Assembly (NCBI GenBank): GCA_019429185.1
Contig: JAHYJH010000019.1
Span: forward strand, 1 to 36,781
Source: Vicingaceae bacterium
GTDB taxonomy: Bacteria > Bacteroidota > Bacteroidia > Flavobacteriales_E > Vicingaceae
Direction of reading: 5' to 3'
DNA: 36,781 bases
Every line of letters begins with the position of its first letter. The stretch's first letter is position 1. Positions 1 to 9,073 of the stretch are shown here, in pieces. A program made the translations under genes and the position numbers. Under the pieces are notes generated by a model, which did not search any database, was not told the DNA's origin, and worked only from the letters and a program-made list of their open reading frames with translations.

Positions 1-42
1 AATAATGAGCAGCTTTTTTCATATTTTTGAATTTTAAATTAT

Positions 43-714
43 TTGGCTAATATAGTCAAAAATTTAAAATCTCATAAAATCTATGAATGTGAGTATTTAA
101 CTAACTACCATCATCTAAGGAGTTCCGAAACTTTTTTAAAGTTATTAGCCGGAAGAACTGGGCAATTGCTCAATTTGAGCGAAATAGGTAATAATGTTGG
201 AGTGGACCATAAAACAATTAAAAAATGGGTATCCGTTTTAGAAACATCATTTATAATTTATTTAATGCAACCCTTTCATAACAATTTTAATAAACGTTTG
301 GTTAAAACACCTAAATTATATTTCTACGACACAGGATTAGTATGTAATTTATTAGGAATTGATGATGAAAAACAGCTAAGTACACATTGGGTTAAAGGGG
401 TGCTTTTTGAAAATTTTGTAATTAACGAGGTAATTAAACAGCGTATAAACAAAGGTGTAAAACCACAAATTTACTTTTGGAGAGATAGTTTAGGCAATGA
501 AGTAGATTTATTGATACAAGAAAATGGAAAAGTAAAAGCAGTTGAAATTAAATCTTCACAAACATACCACTCTGATTTTTTTAAGGGACTTCATTATTAT
601 TCGAAACTATCAAATAGTAATAAAGAAGACTGTTATTTGATATATACAGGTAAAAATGAATTAAAAACTTCGAATGGAGAACTTTTAAATTGGGAAAATA
701 TAAGTAATATATAA
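43..714 (+). pseudogene. C-terminal remnant of AAA-family ATPase with DUF4143 domain
   Basis: The 223-residue reading frame matches the C-terminal DUF4143 part of the ATP-binding proteins common in Bacteroidota. Visible family signatures are AGRTGQLLNLSEIGNNVGV (about residues 36-54), NFNKRLVKTPKLYFYDTGL (about 81-99), and a nuclease-like FWRDSLGNEVDLLI followed by KAVEIKSS near residues 144-172. Full-length relatives are roughly 380-400 residues with an N-terminal P-loop ATPase domain. None is visible here: an in-frame stop (28-30) precedes the only possible start, a TTG at 43, and residues 1-18 do not resemble the usual region before AGRTGQ. Family function is not well established; some members have been discussed as defence or toxin-like ATPases. 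I infer a truncated or frameshifted remnant, although sequence before the window could change this. Confidence 0.7.
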
Positions 715-761
715 ATTAATGTTTACCTCACATTTATCCTATTGTCAGTCGTACCGAAACC

Positions 762-776
762 TCCACCTGAGGTGGA
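762..776. repeat. Short perfect palindrome, REP-like
   Basis: TCCACCT-G-AGGTGGA forms a 7-bp stem around one base. It lies in AT-rich noncoding DNA between the DUF4143 remnant and the inverted-repeat element at 821. The surrounding bases (about 745-815) are richer in G+C than the rest of the gap and resemble the short REP-type repeats scattered through Bacteroidota genomes. That resemblance is an impression only. Confidence 0.4.
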
Positions 777-820
777 TAGCAAAATTACCCCGATAAGTAT
801 CTGGAGAGACATCTTCTTGG

Positions 821-1040
821 TTAACCCGAATTATTCATAAAATTTCTATTACAAACCCAAACCACCTGCTGTCTAAGGAAATGCTCGAAAGCATACACAC
901 AAGACTGGCTCAATGGTCTGCTAGACCATTGCCCTCCTCAAAATTGGGGTAACAATTCCTCAGAAATAAATCCCTGCGATTCCCTTATTCATTGGTGTTT
1001 TGGCTTTTCATGACGAAATTCCATGAATAATTCGGGTTAA
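821..1040. mobile_element. MITE-like element with 18-bp perfect terminal inverted repeats
   Basis: The element starts with TTAACCCGAATTATTCAT (821-838) and ends with its exact reverse complement (1023-1040). After two mismatched bases the match continues for six more (AATTTC), giving about 26 bp with 2 mismatches. Inside are a 9-bp perfect hairpin, CAATGGTCT-gct-AGACCATTG (911-931), and a smaller one, ATGCT-cgaa-AGCAT (881-894). No open reading frame of useful size lies within its 220 bp, so it could only move by a transposase supplied in trans. Both ends read TTAA, which could be part of the repeat or a target duplication. This element and the REP-like stretch before it fill most of the 437-bp gap upstream of the E1 gene. 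Confidence 0.65.
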
Positions 1041-1151
1041 TATTTTAAAACTTTTTACCCCTACTCAACAAAATTCTTCCAGAATAAAAGTAAGTAAAAT
1101 TTTAAATCTATTTACTTAACTTTACCATTCGTAAAAAAAAAGGTTTAAGTA

Positions 1152-3245
1152 ATGGCGATAGCAAAAAAAGAAAAAGAAAAAAGTAAAACAATTTTATCTA
1201 AAGATATTGTACAACAAGCTTTTCAGTTAATGAGTACCGCTAAAGCACTCACCGAATTGTATGAAGCCAACAAAGAAATTACTGCTAAATATGTGCATGC
1301 CACTTCTCGTGGACACGAAGCCATACAATTGGCAATGGGTATGCAACTAAAACCGCAAGATTTTGTTTTTCCGTATTACCGAGATGATAGTATTTTGTTG
1401 GGAATTGGCATGACGCCTTTTCAACTGATGTTACAATTATTAGCCAAAAAAAACGACCCTTTTTCAGGGGGAAGAACCTATTATTCTCATCCTAGTTTAA
1501 ACGATGCGGATAAACCAAAAATACCGCATCAATCTTCTGCAACAGGTATGCAAGCTATTCCTGCTACAGGTGTTGCTATGGGACTTCAATACAAAGAAAA
1601 AGAAGGTTTAGCCGGAGATTACAAAGGCGAAAATCCAGTTGTTGTTTGCAGCTTAGGAGATGCTTCTTGTACTGAAGGCGAAGTTTCTGAAGCTTTCCAA
1701 ATGGCAGTACTAAAAAAATTACCCATTATTTACTTGGTTCAAGATAATAATTGGGATATTTCTGCCAACGCAAAAGAAACCCGAGCTCAAGATATTACCC
1801 ATTTTGCCAAAGGTTTTAAAGGCATGGATGTAAGAACCATAGATGGTACTGCGTTCGATACTGCCTACGAAACGGTTTCTGAAGTGATAGAAATTGTAAG
1901 AAAAGAAAGACGACCTTTTATTATACACGCTAAAGTACCTTTGTTAAATCACCACACATCAGGGGTTAGAAAAGAATGGTACAGAGATGATTTAGAAGAA
2001 GCTGCTAAAAGAGATCCTTTCCCAAAATTAAAAGCCTTAGCCGAAAAATCGGGCATTCAAAAATTTGAATTGTTGGCCATTGAAGGAAAAGCTAAAGAAT
2101 TGGTGGAAAAAGATTACCAAGCAGCACTGAAAGAAGAAGATCCTTCTTCGGAAGATTTAACCACACATTGTTTTGCTCCTACTCCAATCACAGAAGAAAA
2201 AGGAGTAAGAGAACCGGCAGGCAAACAAAAAACCGTAATGGTTGACTCTGCTTTGTTTGCCGTTAGAGAATTAATGAGTAAACACAAAGAATGTCTGTTG
2301 TACGGACAAGATGTTGGTGGCAGATTAGGCGGTGTTTTCCGTGAGGCGGCTACCTTGGCTCAACAATTTGGAGAAAACAGAGTGTTTAACACGCCTATTC
2401 AAGAAGCGTTTATTGTGGGAAGTACCGTTGGAATGGCTGCTGTGGGGTTAAGACCTATTGTTGAAGTTCAGTTTGCTGATTACATTTGGCCAGGACTTAA
2501 CCAACTGTTTACAGAATTAAGTCGTTCCTATTACTTATCTGACGGAAAATGGCCTGCCAGTATGATTTTAAGGGTACCTATCGGAGCTTATGGCTCGGGT
2601 GGTCCTTACCATTCTTCAAGTGTAGAATCTGTAATTACCAACATCAGAGGCGTAAAAGTAGCTTATCCATCAACAGGTGCAGATTTGAAAGGCTTACTAA
2701 AATCAGCTTATTACGATCCTAATCCAGTAGTAATTTTTGAACATAAAGGCTTGTATTGGAGCAAAATAAAAGGTACTGAAGGAGCTAAAACTGTTGAACC
2801 GGATGAAGAATATGTTATTCCTTTCGGAAAAGCCAGAACGGTTATTGAAGCTGATGATGACAAGATTAATAATGGCGAAAGTGTGGTTATTATTACTTAC
2901 GGAAGAGGTGTTTATTGGAGTTTAGAAGCTGCCAAACAATTCAACGGTCAGGTAGAAATTATTGATTTAAGAACACTTAACCCATTGGATGAAGCAGCGA
3001 TGTATGCAGCCACAAAAAAACACAACAAAGTGCTTTTGGTTACCGAAGAATCTGTTGAAGCTTCGTTTACACTTGGATTGGCCGCACGTATTCAGAAAAA
3101 CTGTTTTCGAGATTTAGATGCTCCTATAGAAATTGTTGGTTCGATAGATACGCCTGCTATTCCGTTGAACTCTATATTAGAAGCTACTTTGTTGCCTAAT
3201 GGAGATAAAGTAGCTGCTGCGTTGAAGGGGTTGTTGGCGTATTGA
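1152..3245 (+). CDS. Fused 2-oxoacid dehydrogenase E1 component (alpha + beta), TPP-dependent
   Basis: Thiamine-pyrophosphate-dependent decarboxylase subunit of a 2-oxoacid dehydrogenase complex; branched-chain 2-oxoacids are the likely substrate, from the family only. Residues about 20-345 are an E1-alpha domain with the TPP/Mg motif GDASCTEGE (169-177) ending at DNNW (198-201). Residues about 360-697 are an E1-beta transketolase-like domain (LLYGQDVGG, then GSTVGMAAVGLRPIVEVQFAD). In many bacteria these are separate subunits; the single 697-residue chain is a known Bacteroidota arrangement. The lysine-rich N-terminus (KKEKEKSK) is probably disordered. No E2 or E3 gene is adjacent, so the rest of the complex is encoded elsewhere. 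A TAACTTTA promoter-like motif lies shortly upstream. The ATG start agrees with the family. Confidence 0.9.
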   Translation: MAIAKKEKEKSKTILSKDIVQQAFQLMSTAKALTELYEANKEITAKYVHATSRGHEAIQLAMGMQLKPQDFVFPYYRDDSILLGIGMTPFQLMLQLLAKKNDPFSGGRTYYSHPSLNDADKPKIPHQSSATGMQAIPATGVAMGLQYKEKEGLAGDYKGENPVVVCSLGDASCTEGEVSEAFQMAVLKKLPIIYLVQDNNWDISANAKETRAQDITHFAKGFKGMDVRTIDGTAFDTAYETVSEVIEIVRKERRPFIIHAKVPLLNHHTSGVRKEWYRDDLEEAAKRDPFPKLKALAEKSGIQKFELLAIEGKAKELVEKDYQAALKEEDPSSEDLTTHCFAPTPITEEKGVREPAGKQKTVMVDSALFAVRELMSKHKECLLYGQDVGGRLGGVFREAATLAQQFGENRVFNTPIQEAFIVGSTVGMAAVGLRPIVEVQFADYIWPGLNQLFTELSRSYYLSDGKWPASMILRVPIGAYGSGGPYHSSSVESVITNIRGVKVAYPSTGADLKGLLKSAYYDPNPVVIFEHKGLYWSKIKGTEGAKTVEPDEEYVIPFGKARTVIEADDDKINNGESVVIITYGRGVYWSLEAAKQFNGQVEIIDLRTLNPLDEAAMYAATKKHNKVLLVTEESVEASFTLGLAARIQKNCFRDLDAPIEIVGSIDTPAIPLNSILEATLLPNGDKVAAALKGLLAY

Positions 3246-3628
3246 TTTGTTTTTATATTCCCTTTCAAGTTTACTCCTATTGGTATTTTATACCTCATTA
3301 CCACGCATTAACAGGTTCTTTCTGAATGACCGTTGTAATTAAAGTTTATTTTGTTGAATGATATGGTTTAAAGAGTTTAGAACAGTTTATACCTAAAACC
3401 ATGATTTTCCACACATTTCATTTGATTTATCGTGCCATTTAAATCCATGTTTTATTACTAAAGGTAGTTCAACAAAAAAATTATGATTAGATGTCTTAAA
3501 TAAAAAAATACCAAAAGCCTCGTCTTTGGAAGTTTACTCATTATTTTCTATTGTTTTTTTTTGTAATCGTGATTCGCTTCGCTTAATTCTTTTCAAAGAC
3601 GTTAAAAAAGGTAGTTTTCTTGCAGACA
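3246..3628. other. Noncoding gap between convergent genes with imperfect inverted repeats
   Basis: This 383-bp gap lies between the 3' ends of the E1 gene and the PorP-like gene. I see no gene. Weak symmetry is present: TTTTGTTGAA (3349-3358) with TTCAACAAAA (3468-3477), enclosing ATGGTTT (3363-3369)/AAACCAT (3396-3402); and CGTCTTTG (3521-3528) with CAAAGACG (3594-3601). These may be decayed palindromic elements. No classical hairpin plus T-tract terminator is clear for either gene. Confidence 0.4.
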
Positions 3629-4684
3629 CTATTTAAACCTTACACTATGACCTCTTGAAGGATTCGCTCCAAAATTACCAAAATAGCCAAGCAAAACTTC
3701 ATAACCACCATTTCCATTAGTCGCATCAGATAAATCGGATAAGTTAAAATCATAACTAATTCCCAATGAAATGCCTTGCCAGTTAAATCGGGTAACGATG
3801 TAAGCAGCATCACCAAAACGTAAATATGGACCAATAGCAATAGACATTTCGTTGTGATAGTTTGTGAACTTTGAATTGTCTTTTAACCTAATTTTTGCTT
3901 CAGCACCCAAATTAAAATAACGATTTGGTCCCTGAACACTATAAATGATGTTGGGCAAAACTGAAAACCCATTATTGGTTACTGCTGCGGTTGTAGAACC
4001 TTTTCCTATCTCAGCACCAAAATGAAAAGTGTATTTTTTTAGTAAAGCACTTTCTTCATCATTAAAAGCAACATTAGGAGAATTTAGATGATACATAGAA
4101 ATACCACCAAAATATCTTGAAAAATCTGTAGGAGCATAAAACCAATGAATTCCTGCTGCGACATCCAATGCCGAAACACTAGAGCCACTAAATTGGTCAG
4201 CGGTAGTTATGTTTTGATCAAAATCGACACCGTTCCATTGATCATTGAAAGTTAAATTGCCAAATCCTATGGAGCGTTGAATACTTCCTCCCTGAAAACC
4301 AACAGAGATAAAATGCTTTCCTTTACCACCACTCATATCTAAATGATAAGCTAAGGCTAAACTAAATTTGGTAGTAGAAAATTGAGAATCACCTGCATCG
4401 TCTTTATAAAAATTAAGACCTAACCCAAACATTCCTGCTTTCATTTTCTTTAAAACAGGCATATCAATAGATGCAGCCATAGTGGTAAATGGTTCGCTTA
4501 CTGAACTCCATTGATTTCTGTAAAGCAAACTACCTCTTAAATCTCCATTAAAAGCACCAGCACTAGCTGGGTTAATAGTCATTGGAGAAGCATAAAATTG
4601 TGAAAAATGAATGTCTTGTTGGGCAAGAGCAATGTTGCTACTGATTAGTAATCCAAAACCTAATATAAAGAGTTGTTTGTTCAT
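3629..4684 (-). CDS. PorP/SprF-family type IX secretion membrane protein
   Basis: Outer-membrane protein of the PorP/SprF family, whose members are tied to the type IX secretion system or to the surface anchoring of type B cargo proteins. The 351 residues start with a signal peptide (about 1-21, cleaved after IALAQ). The hallmark QDIHFSQFYASPMTINPASAG follows at about 23-43 (two overlapping parts: QDIHFSQFYASP, MTINPASAG). The rest alternates short strands and ends in FK, as expected of a beta-barrel. It lies 26 bp downstream of the gene for a type B C-terminal-domain protein and is surely co-transcribed with it. Such pairs are frequent in Bacteroidota, and the family member usually serves the cargo encoded beside it. 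That partnership is inferred here from position. This is one of several paralogues expected per genome, so the core porP symbol is not assigned. Confidence 0.92.
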   Translation of the reverse strand: MNKQLFILGFGLLISSNIALAQQDIHFSQFYASPMTINPASAGAFNGDLRGSLLYRNQWSSVSEPFTTMAASIDMPVLKKMKAGMFGLGLNFYKDDAGDSQFSTTKFSLALAYHLDMSGGKGKHFISVGFQGGSIQRSIGFGNLTFNDQWNGVDFDQNITTADQFSGSSVSALDVAAGIHWFYAPTDFSRYFGGISMYHLNSPNVAFNDEESALLKKYTFHFGAEIGKGSTTAAVTNNGFSVLPNIIYSVQGPNRYFNLGAEAKIRLKDNSKFTNYHNEMSIAIGPYLRFGDAAYIVTRFNWQGISLGISYDFNLSDLSDATNGNGGYEVLLGYFGNFGANPSRGHSVRFK

Positions 4685-4710
4685 TGTATTTTAGTTTAAT
4701 TTTTTAATAG

Positions 4711-7401
4711 TTACTTAATTAGAGTAACATTTCCTTTTAACTGTTGACGGCTACCATCTATCATAGTGGCATTAACAGTATAAACAAAAACACCAGGGTT
4801 TAGTTCTTTTCCATTATGTGTGCCATCCCAACCTTTTGTTTTATCAGTTGTAGAAAATATTTCTTGTCCGTATCGGTTATAAATTGAAAAACTTAATGAT
4901 TCAATAACTAATTGACCTCTCACAACCAAGAAATCATTTTTACCATCACCATTTGGAGTGAAAGCACTAGGAACACCAATGTTTAGTTGCATATCAATAA
5001 TCACACGAATGGTATCATTTACCACGCAACCATTTTCGGCTGTATAGGTTACAATATAAGTTCCATCATCTAATGGTTGAATAACTGTTGTTGTTTGGCA
5101 AAGAACGCATGATAAATCAGTTGATGGACTCCATAAATAAGAACCTCCAGTAATTGGATTTCCAGAGCTATCAGTTGCTTGAGAAGTTAAATTAACATTG
5201 TTTCCAATAATTAATAATGTGTCGGGGGTTGAAACCAATACAGGTGATTCGCTCACGGTAACTGTATCCGTTATGGAAGTAGTTCCATTTGCATTAGATA
5301 CTTCTAAAGTAACAATAAATCTGCCAGTTGTATCGCCCCAGCATACTAAACCAGGATTTTGAGCTGATGAAGAAGAGGGTGTTCCTTCTTCAAAAATCCA
5401 ATTGTAAGAAGTGGGTGTCCCTCCTGTTCCTGCATAAGAAAAATCTATGCAACTATTTTTGCATATTTTTCCGTTTGTTACGTCCATTCCAATTCCAGCA
5501 ACAGGAATAGCACAAGCTGTTACAGAAATAGTTATGGTAGTATCTTTAGAACCATTTGCATCGGTTACTTGTAAGTTGATGTTATACGTTCCAGCTGTTG
5601 AGAAAATAACAGTATGAGGCCCTTGCGTGTTTGCTGTTGCAGGATTTCCCCCAGGGAAAGTCCACGACCAAGCGGTAATTGTTAACGAACTAGAGCTGTT
5701 GTCTGTGAAAACAATAGAATCTCCTTCACAAATAGTTAGTGATGAAGCAGTGAATGAAGCCGTTGGTAAGGTGCAATTGTTAACCGTAACAGTTATTTGA
5801 GCCGTACTTTGACATCCATTAGCATCTGTTCCTGTAACAGTATAATTAGTTGTTGCTGTAGGGTTAAAAGGGACTCCATCAATAACTCCATTATCCCAAG
5901 TGTAAGAAACGCCTCCGCTACCCGTAAGTGTAACGGGATCTCCTGCACAAATTGTAGTAGCTGATGCACTTGCAGTTATGGTTGGCAATGGATTAACCGT
6001 AATTGTTATGGTAGTATCGTCAGTACCATTTGCATCGGTAATTTGTAAGTTAATGTTATATGTTCCTGTAGCAGAAAAGCTAACAACATGAGGTCCTTGT
6101 GTGTTAGCAGTTGCTGGTGATCCACCAGGGAAAGTCCAATTCCAATTGGTAATTCCTGATCCTGTGCTGTTGTCGGTAAATGTGATACTGCTTCCAACAC
6201 AGGTAGAAAGGGAGCTTGCCGTAAATGAAGCTGTTGGTTGAGAACAGTTATTCACAGTAACGGTAATTTGAGCCGTATTTTGACATCCATTTGCATCTGT
6301 TCCAGTAACAGTATAAGTGTTAGTAGTAGTTGGGTTAAAAGGAACACCATCAGTAACTCCATTATCCCAAGTATAAGATGATGCACCACCACCTGTTAAC
6401 GTAACAGGATCTCCTGCACAAATTGATATGTTGGTGGCATTGGCAGTAACAGTTGGAAGAGGGTTAACTGTAATAGGAATAACTATACTGTCTGTTCCAT
6501 TTGCATCAGTTACCGTTAAGGAAATATTTTGAGTACCTGCGGTATTAAAAGTTACTGTATGTGGACCAGCTGTATTGGCTGTTGCTGGTGTTCCTCCAGG
6601 GAAAATCCACGCATACGTTGTTGGTGCTGAAGTTGTGCTGGTGTTGGTGAAGGTAATAGAACCTCCCAAACAAACACTTGTTGCTGATGCAGTAAAATTA
6701 GCGGTTGGAGTAGAAGCTGAAGGAACTGTTAAGGTAATATCATCAACCGCAAAAGAAGGGTCTGTTCCAACATTATCATCATTATTAACCCATCTAAATC
6801 CAATTTTAACATTAGCGTTATTATTAGCTGACGCAGGTAAAAGTTGCGAATAGGCAGTCCATGTACCTTGAGGATTGCAAGTTAATGGCGTTTTTACTAA
6901 ATCAATAAGTTGTGTCCAAGTTGCTCCATCAAAATACCAAAGCGTTGCATTATCTATGGTTGTTTGTCCGTTTTCAATATAATTAAAGTTTAACGTAATG
7001 TTTGATTGACCTGTTAAATTAATAGTAGGAGATTCTGCACGGATGTCTGTTTCAGGAAACCAAAAACCAAGACCTCCAGCCAAATAAGAAGCTCCTTGAT
7101 CGCCTAAAACAGATGTATTGCTTCCTACATGTAATGATGGGTCAGTTGCTCCACACACAGAACCACAAGCTCCTGCAGCATTTCCACATTCGGCACCACT
7201 CACATACCAAACATTAGCATCAGCTCCATTCACACCAGTATTTGTAACTGTCCAACTTCCGTTTGTACCAGTATAACCAGTTGCGAGACAGGTAGCTGTG
7301 CAAGCATTTTGAAAATCTTCCGTCCAAATAACGGTTTGACTTTTTGCATAGAAAAAGCAAGTTAATAAACTTAATAATAGACTAATACGTGATAATTTCA
7401 T
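4711..7401 (-). CDS. Secreted PKD-repeat protein with type B (gliding-motility-associated) T9SS C-terminal domain
   Basis: Predicted surface or secreted protein of 896 residues. A signal peptide covers about 1-21 (MKLSRISLLL to AKSQ). Residues about 25-226 form a jelly-roll-like region (VIWTEDF, later PSFAVDDITL) rich in Cys-Gly. PKD domains follow at about 232-313, 388-470, 546-627 and 632-718, each with a WxFPGG/WIFEEG and TDANG-type core. Ig-like modules sit at 314-386 and 471-543 (CAGDPVTLTG, YTWDNGV). A SprB-like segment at about 720-805 precedes the type B sorting domain at 808-896 (IGVPSAFTPNGDGKNDF, IYNRYGQEIF, GWDGTHNG, PGVFVYTV). Export through the type IX system is therefore likely. 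No catalytic domain is evident; adhesion or a matrix role is a guess. The PorP-like gene lies 26 bp downstream. Confidence 0.93.
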   Translation of the reverse strand: MKLSRISLLLSLLTCFFYAKSQTVIWTEDFQNACTATCLATGYTGTNGSWTVTNTGVNGADANVWYVSGAECGNAAGACGSVCGATDPSLHVGSNTSVLGDQGASYLAGGLGFWFPETDIRAESPTINLTGQSNITLNFNYIENGQTTIDNATLWYFDGATWTQLIDLVKTPLTCNPQGTWTAYSQLLPASANNNANVKIGFRWVNNDDNVGTDPSFAVDDITLTVPSASTPTANFTASATSVCLGGSITFTNTSTTSAPTTYAWIFPGGTPATANTAGPHTVTFNTAGTQNISLTVTDANGTDSIVIPITVNPLPTVTANATNISICAGDPVTLTGGGASSYTWDNGVTDGVPFNPTTTNTYTVTGTDANGCQNTAQITVTVNNCSQPTASFTASSLSTCVGSSITFTDNSTGSGITNWNWTFPGGSPATANTQGPHVVSFSATGTYNINLQITDANGTDDTTITITVNPLPTITASASATTICAGDPVTLTGSGGVSYTWDNGVIDGVPFNPTATTNYTVTGTDANGCQSTAQITVTVNNCTLPTASFTASSLTICEGDSIVFTDNSSSSLTITAWSWTFPGGNPATANTQGPHTVIFSTAGTYNINLQVTDANGSKDTTITISVTACAIPVAGIGMDVTNGKICKNSCIDFSYAGTGGTPTSYNWIFEEGTPSSSSAQNPGLVCWGDTTGRFIVTLEVSNANGTTSITDTVTVSESPVLVSTPDTLLIIGNNVNLTSQATDSSGNPITGGSYLWSPSTDLSCVLCQTTTVIQPLDDGTYIVTYTAENGCVVNDTIRVIIDMQLNIGVPSAFTPNGDGKNDFLVVRGQLVIESLSFSIYNRYGQEIFSTTDKTKGWDGTHNGKELNPGVFVYTVNATMIDGSRQQLKGNVTLIK
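5773..6708 (-). repeat. Two tandem 468-bp units inside the PKD-protein gene
   Basis: Each unit encodes 156 residues: one PKD domain followed by one Ig-like domain. On the coding strand unit 1 is 6708-6241 (residues 232-387) and unit 2 is 6240-5773 (388-543). Both end at TVTVNNC, and they share long near-identical segments such as TDANGCQ, TAQITVTVNNC, ICAGDPVTLTG and TWDNGV. DNA similarity is also high, which fits tandem duplication. A third, shorter PKD copy follows. Confidence 0.85.
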
Positions 7402-7538
7402 GGTAATTATTTTTTATAATTGATAAAAGTAATATAATTTTAGTTATATCATTTGTTAATGAGGTTAAAAAACATACATTTTTTTCAGTTCTAACAATAG
7501 GTTTAATTAATTTTACATTAAATTTATTTCTATTTCCT

Positions 7539-9068
7539 ATGTTAAATCAACAATTAATTCAACTTATTTCTTCTTTAACAAAGAGTGAAAAAAGATATTT
7601 TAAAGTAAACGCTTCCATCGTCAAGACGAACAAAATGCTGTTAAGGATGTTTGATGTAATAGAAAAAAATAAAAATATTTTGGAAAGTGAGTTGATAAAG
7701 CAATTGAAAATTCCTTCAAAAAGCAATTTAGCTGTAATGGAAAGTCGTCTTCAAACACTTATTTTAAAACATCTGAGAGGTTTTCACTCTAGTTCATCAC
7801 AAGAAATTGAATTGCATCATTTGTTGATAGAAATTGAAATTTTATATACCAAAAGATTGTTTAAAAACTGTGCTAAACAAATTTTAAAAGCTAAAAAGAT
7901 TGCAATAAGTTGTGCTAATCATTTAATACTTTTAGGGATATTAAAGTGGGAATCATACATAGAAAAGGAGCAAGGTAAATACTTGCTCCAATCTCAAAAC
8001 AAATTGAAAGAGATACTAAATGACGAGACTCAATTATTGACCGATTATGCTAAATTGATTGAATATAAATATCACACATTCAATCTTTTATTACTATCTA
8101 AAAACAAAGTGGTTGCTCAATTGCATAAAGAAATTGAGTTTTATGATAAATTAGTGAAAAATGGTTTTTTTGAGATTAAAAGCAACCATACATTTGAAGA
8201 TAAACTCTATTTGTTAAATTTTAAGGGAATGTACTTTATGAGTAAAGGCGACTTATCGAGTTGTTTGTCTATTTATCATAAATTAATGTTGGAAATTGAG
8301 TCTTCAAACAAAAAAAATATTTTGCAATCTAATGAGTATTTTTTAGCTCTTAATAATTTATTATTGCTCGAAGTATTAAACAAGAATTATGATGAATATA
8401 ACAAAACGCTAAATAAAATTTTTAGCCGATTTAGTGGTTTGATAGGGTATAAACCACTTTTGTTTAATGTTACAACTTGTTATGAATTAGGTATTTATTG
8501 TGAAATTGGAGAAGAGAAAAAGGCATTAGCTATGATACCTGAAATAGAGAAAAACTTAAAATTGTACGATACAGAAACGAATGAGATAAATAAATTGCTT
8601 TTCTATCTCAACATTGCGATTGCATATCTTTTTAATGAAAAACATTCAAAATCAATTTATTGGTTAAACATATTTTTAAATGATTATAACATCAAAAAAA
8701 ATGATGTGGGTTCTAATATTTACTATTATGGGCATTTAATAAATATGATAGCTCATTTTGAAGCCAAAAACTATGATTCAATTAATTACCTTTATAACCA
8801 GTCTGTTAATAATTTAAAGAAAATTAGACCTTTAAGCAAATTTGATGAAGCTATCTTAAAATTTATTAAAAAAATAGCTTCTCAAAAAATAGTATTAAAA
8901 AAAGAAGAGATTAATGCGTTTAAAGTGTTAAGAAGTACGTTAGAAGAAATAATAAAAGATCCGAAAGAAACTATTTCGCTGCATTTTTTTGATTTTTTTG
9001 CTTGGATAGATAGTCATATTGAAAATGAAAATATGGCTTTTTTAATTCGCAAAAAGAAATTAGGATAA
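7539..9068 (+). CDS. Conserved Bacteroidota protein of unknown function, helical
   Basis: This 509-residue protein has no signal peptide or transmembrane segment and is probably cytoplasmic. Its N-terminus (QQLIQLISSLTKSEKRYFK, 4-22) resembles a large Bacteroidota family I know only by its LTKSEKRYFK-like opening and which has no assigned function. The rest is almost entirely predicted helix with repeated Leu/Lys/Asn-rich pairs of helices, as in TPR-like solenoids (for example LLEVLNKNYDEYNKTLNKI and AIAYLFNEKHSKSIYWLN). It is Lys- and Asn-rich, as expected in a low-GC genome. The gene stands alone: divergent from the PKD gene upstream, and followed by a terminator-like hairpin before the histidine kinase. 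No catalytic motif is visible. Confidence 0.75.
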   Translation: MLNQQLIQLISSLTKSEKRYFKVNASIVKTNKMLLRMFDVIEKNKNILESELIKQLKIPSKSNLAVMESRLQTLILKHLRGFHSSSSQEIELHHLLIEIEILYTKRLFKNCAKQILKAKKIAISCANHLILLGILKWESYIEKEQGKYLLQSQNKLKEILNDETQLLTDYAKLIEYKYHTFNLLLLSKNKVVAQLHKEIEFYDKLVKNGFFEIKSNHTFEDKLYLLNFKGMYFMSKGDLSSCLSIYHKLMLEIESSNKKNILQSNEYFLALNNLLLLEVLNKNYDEYNKTLNKIFSRFSGLIGYKPLLFNVTTCYELGIYCEIGEEKKALAMIPEIEKNLKLYDTETNEINKLLFYLNIAIAYLFNEKHSKSIYWLNIFLNDYNIKKNDVGSNIYYYGHLINMIAHFEAKNYDSINYLYNQSVNNLKKIRPLSKFDEAILKFIKKIASQKIVLKKEEINAFKVLRSTLEEIIKDPKETISLHFFDFFAWIDSHIENENMAFLIRKKKLG

Positions 9069-9073
9069 CCTCC

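Noticed and set aside
911-931. 9-bp hairpin as a transcription terminator for the DUF4143 remnant
   Set aside because: No T-tract follows on either strand, and it is an internal part of the inverted-repeat element.
5773-6708. CRISPR-like or VNTR array
   Set aside because: The units are coding, 468 bp long and encode PKD and Ig-like domains. There are no short repeats with unique spacers.
6575-6853. 92-residue plus-strand frame within the PKD-protein gene
   Set aside because: It is an antisense shadow of a repetitive, Thr/Ala-rich coding region. The product has no recognisable feature.
7402-7538. tRNA or other small RNA gene in the gap upstream of the 509-residue protein
   Set aside because: The gap is AT-rich with no cloverleaf or conserved T-loop; it more likely holds two divergent promoters.
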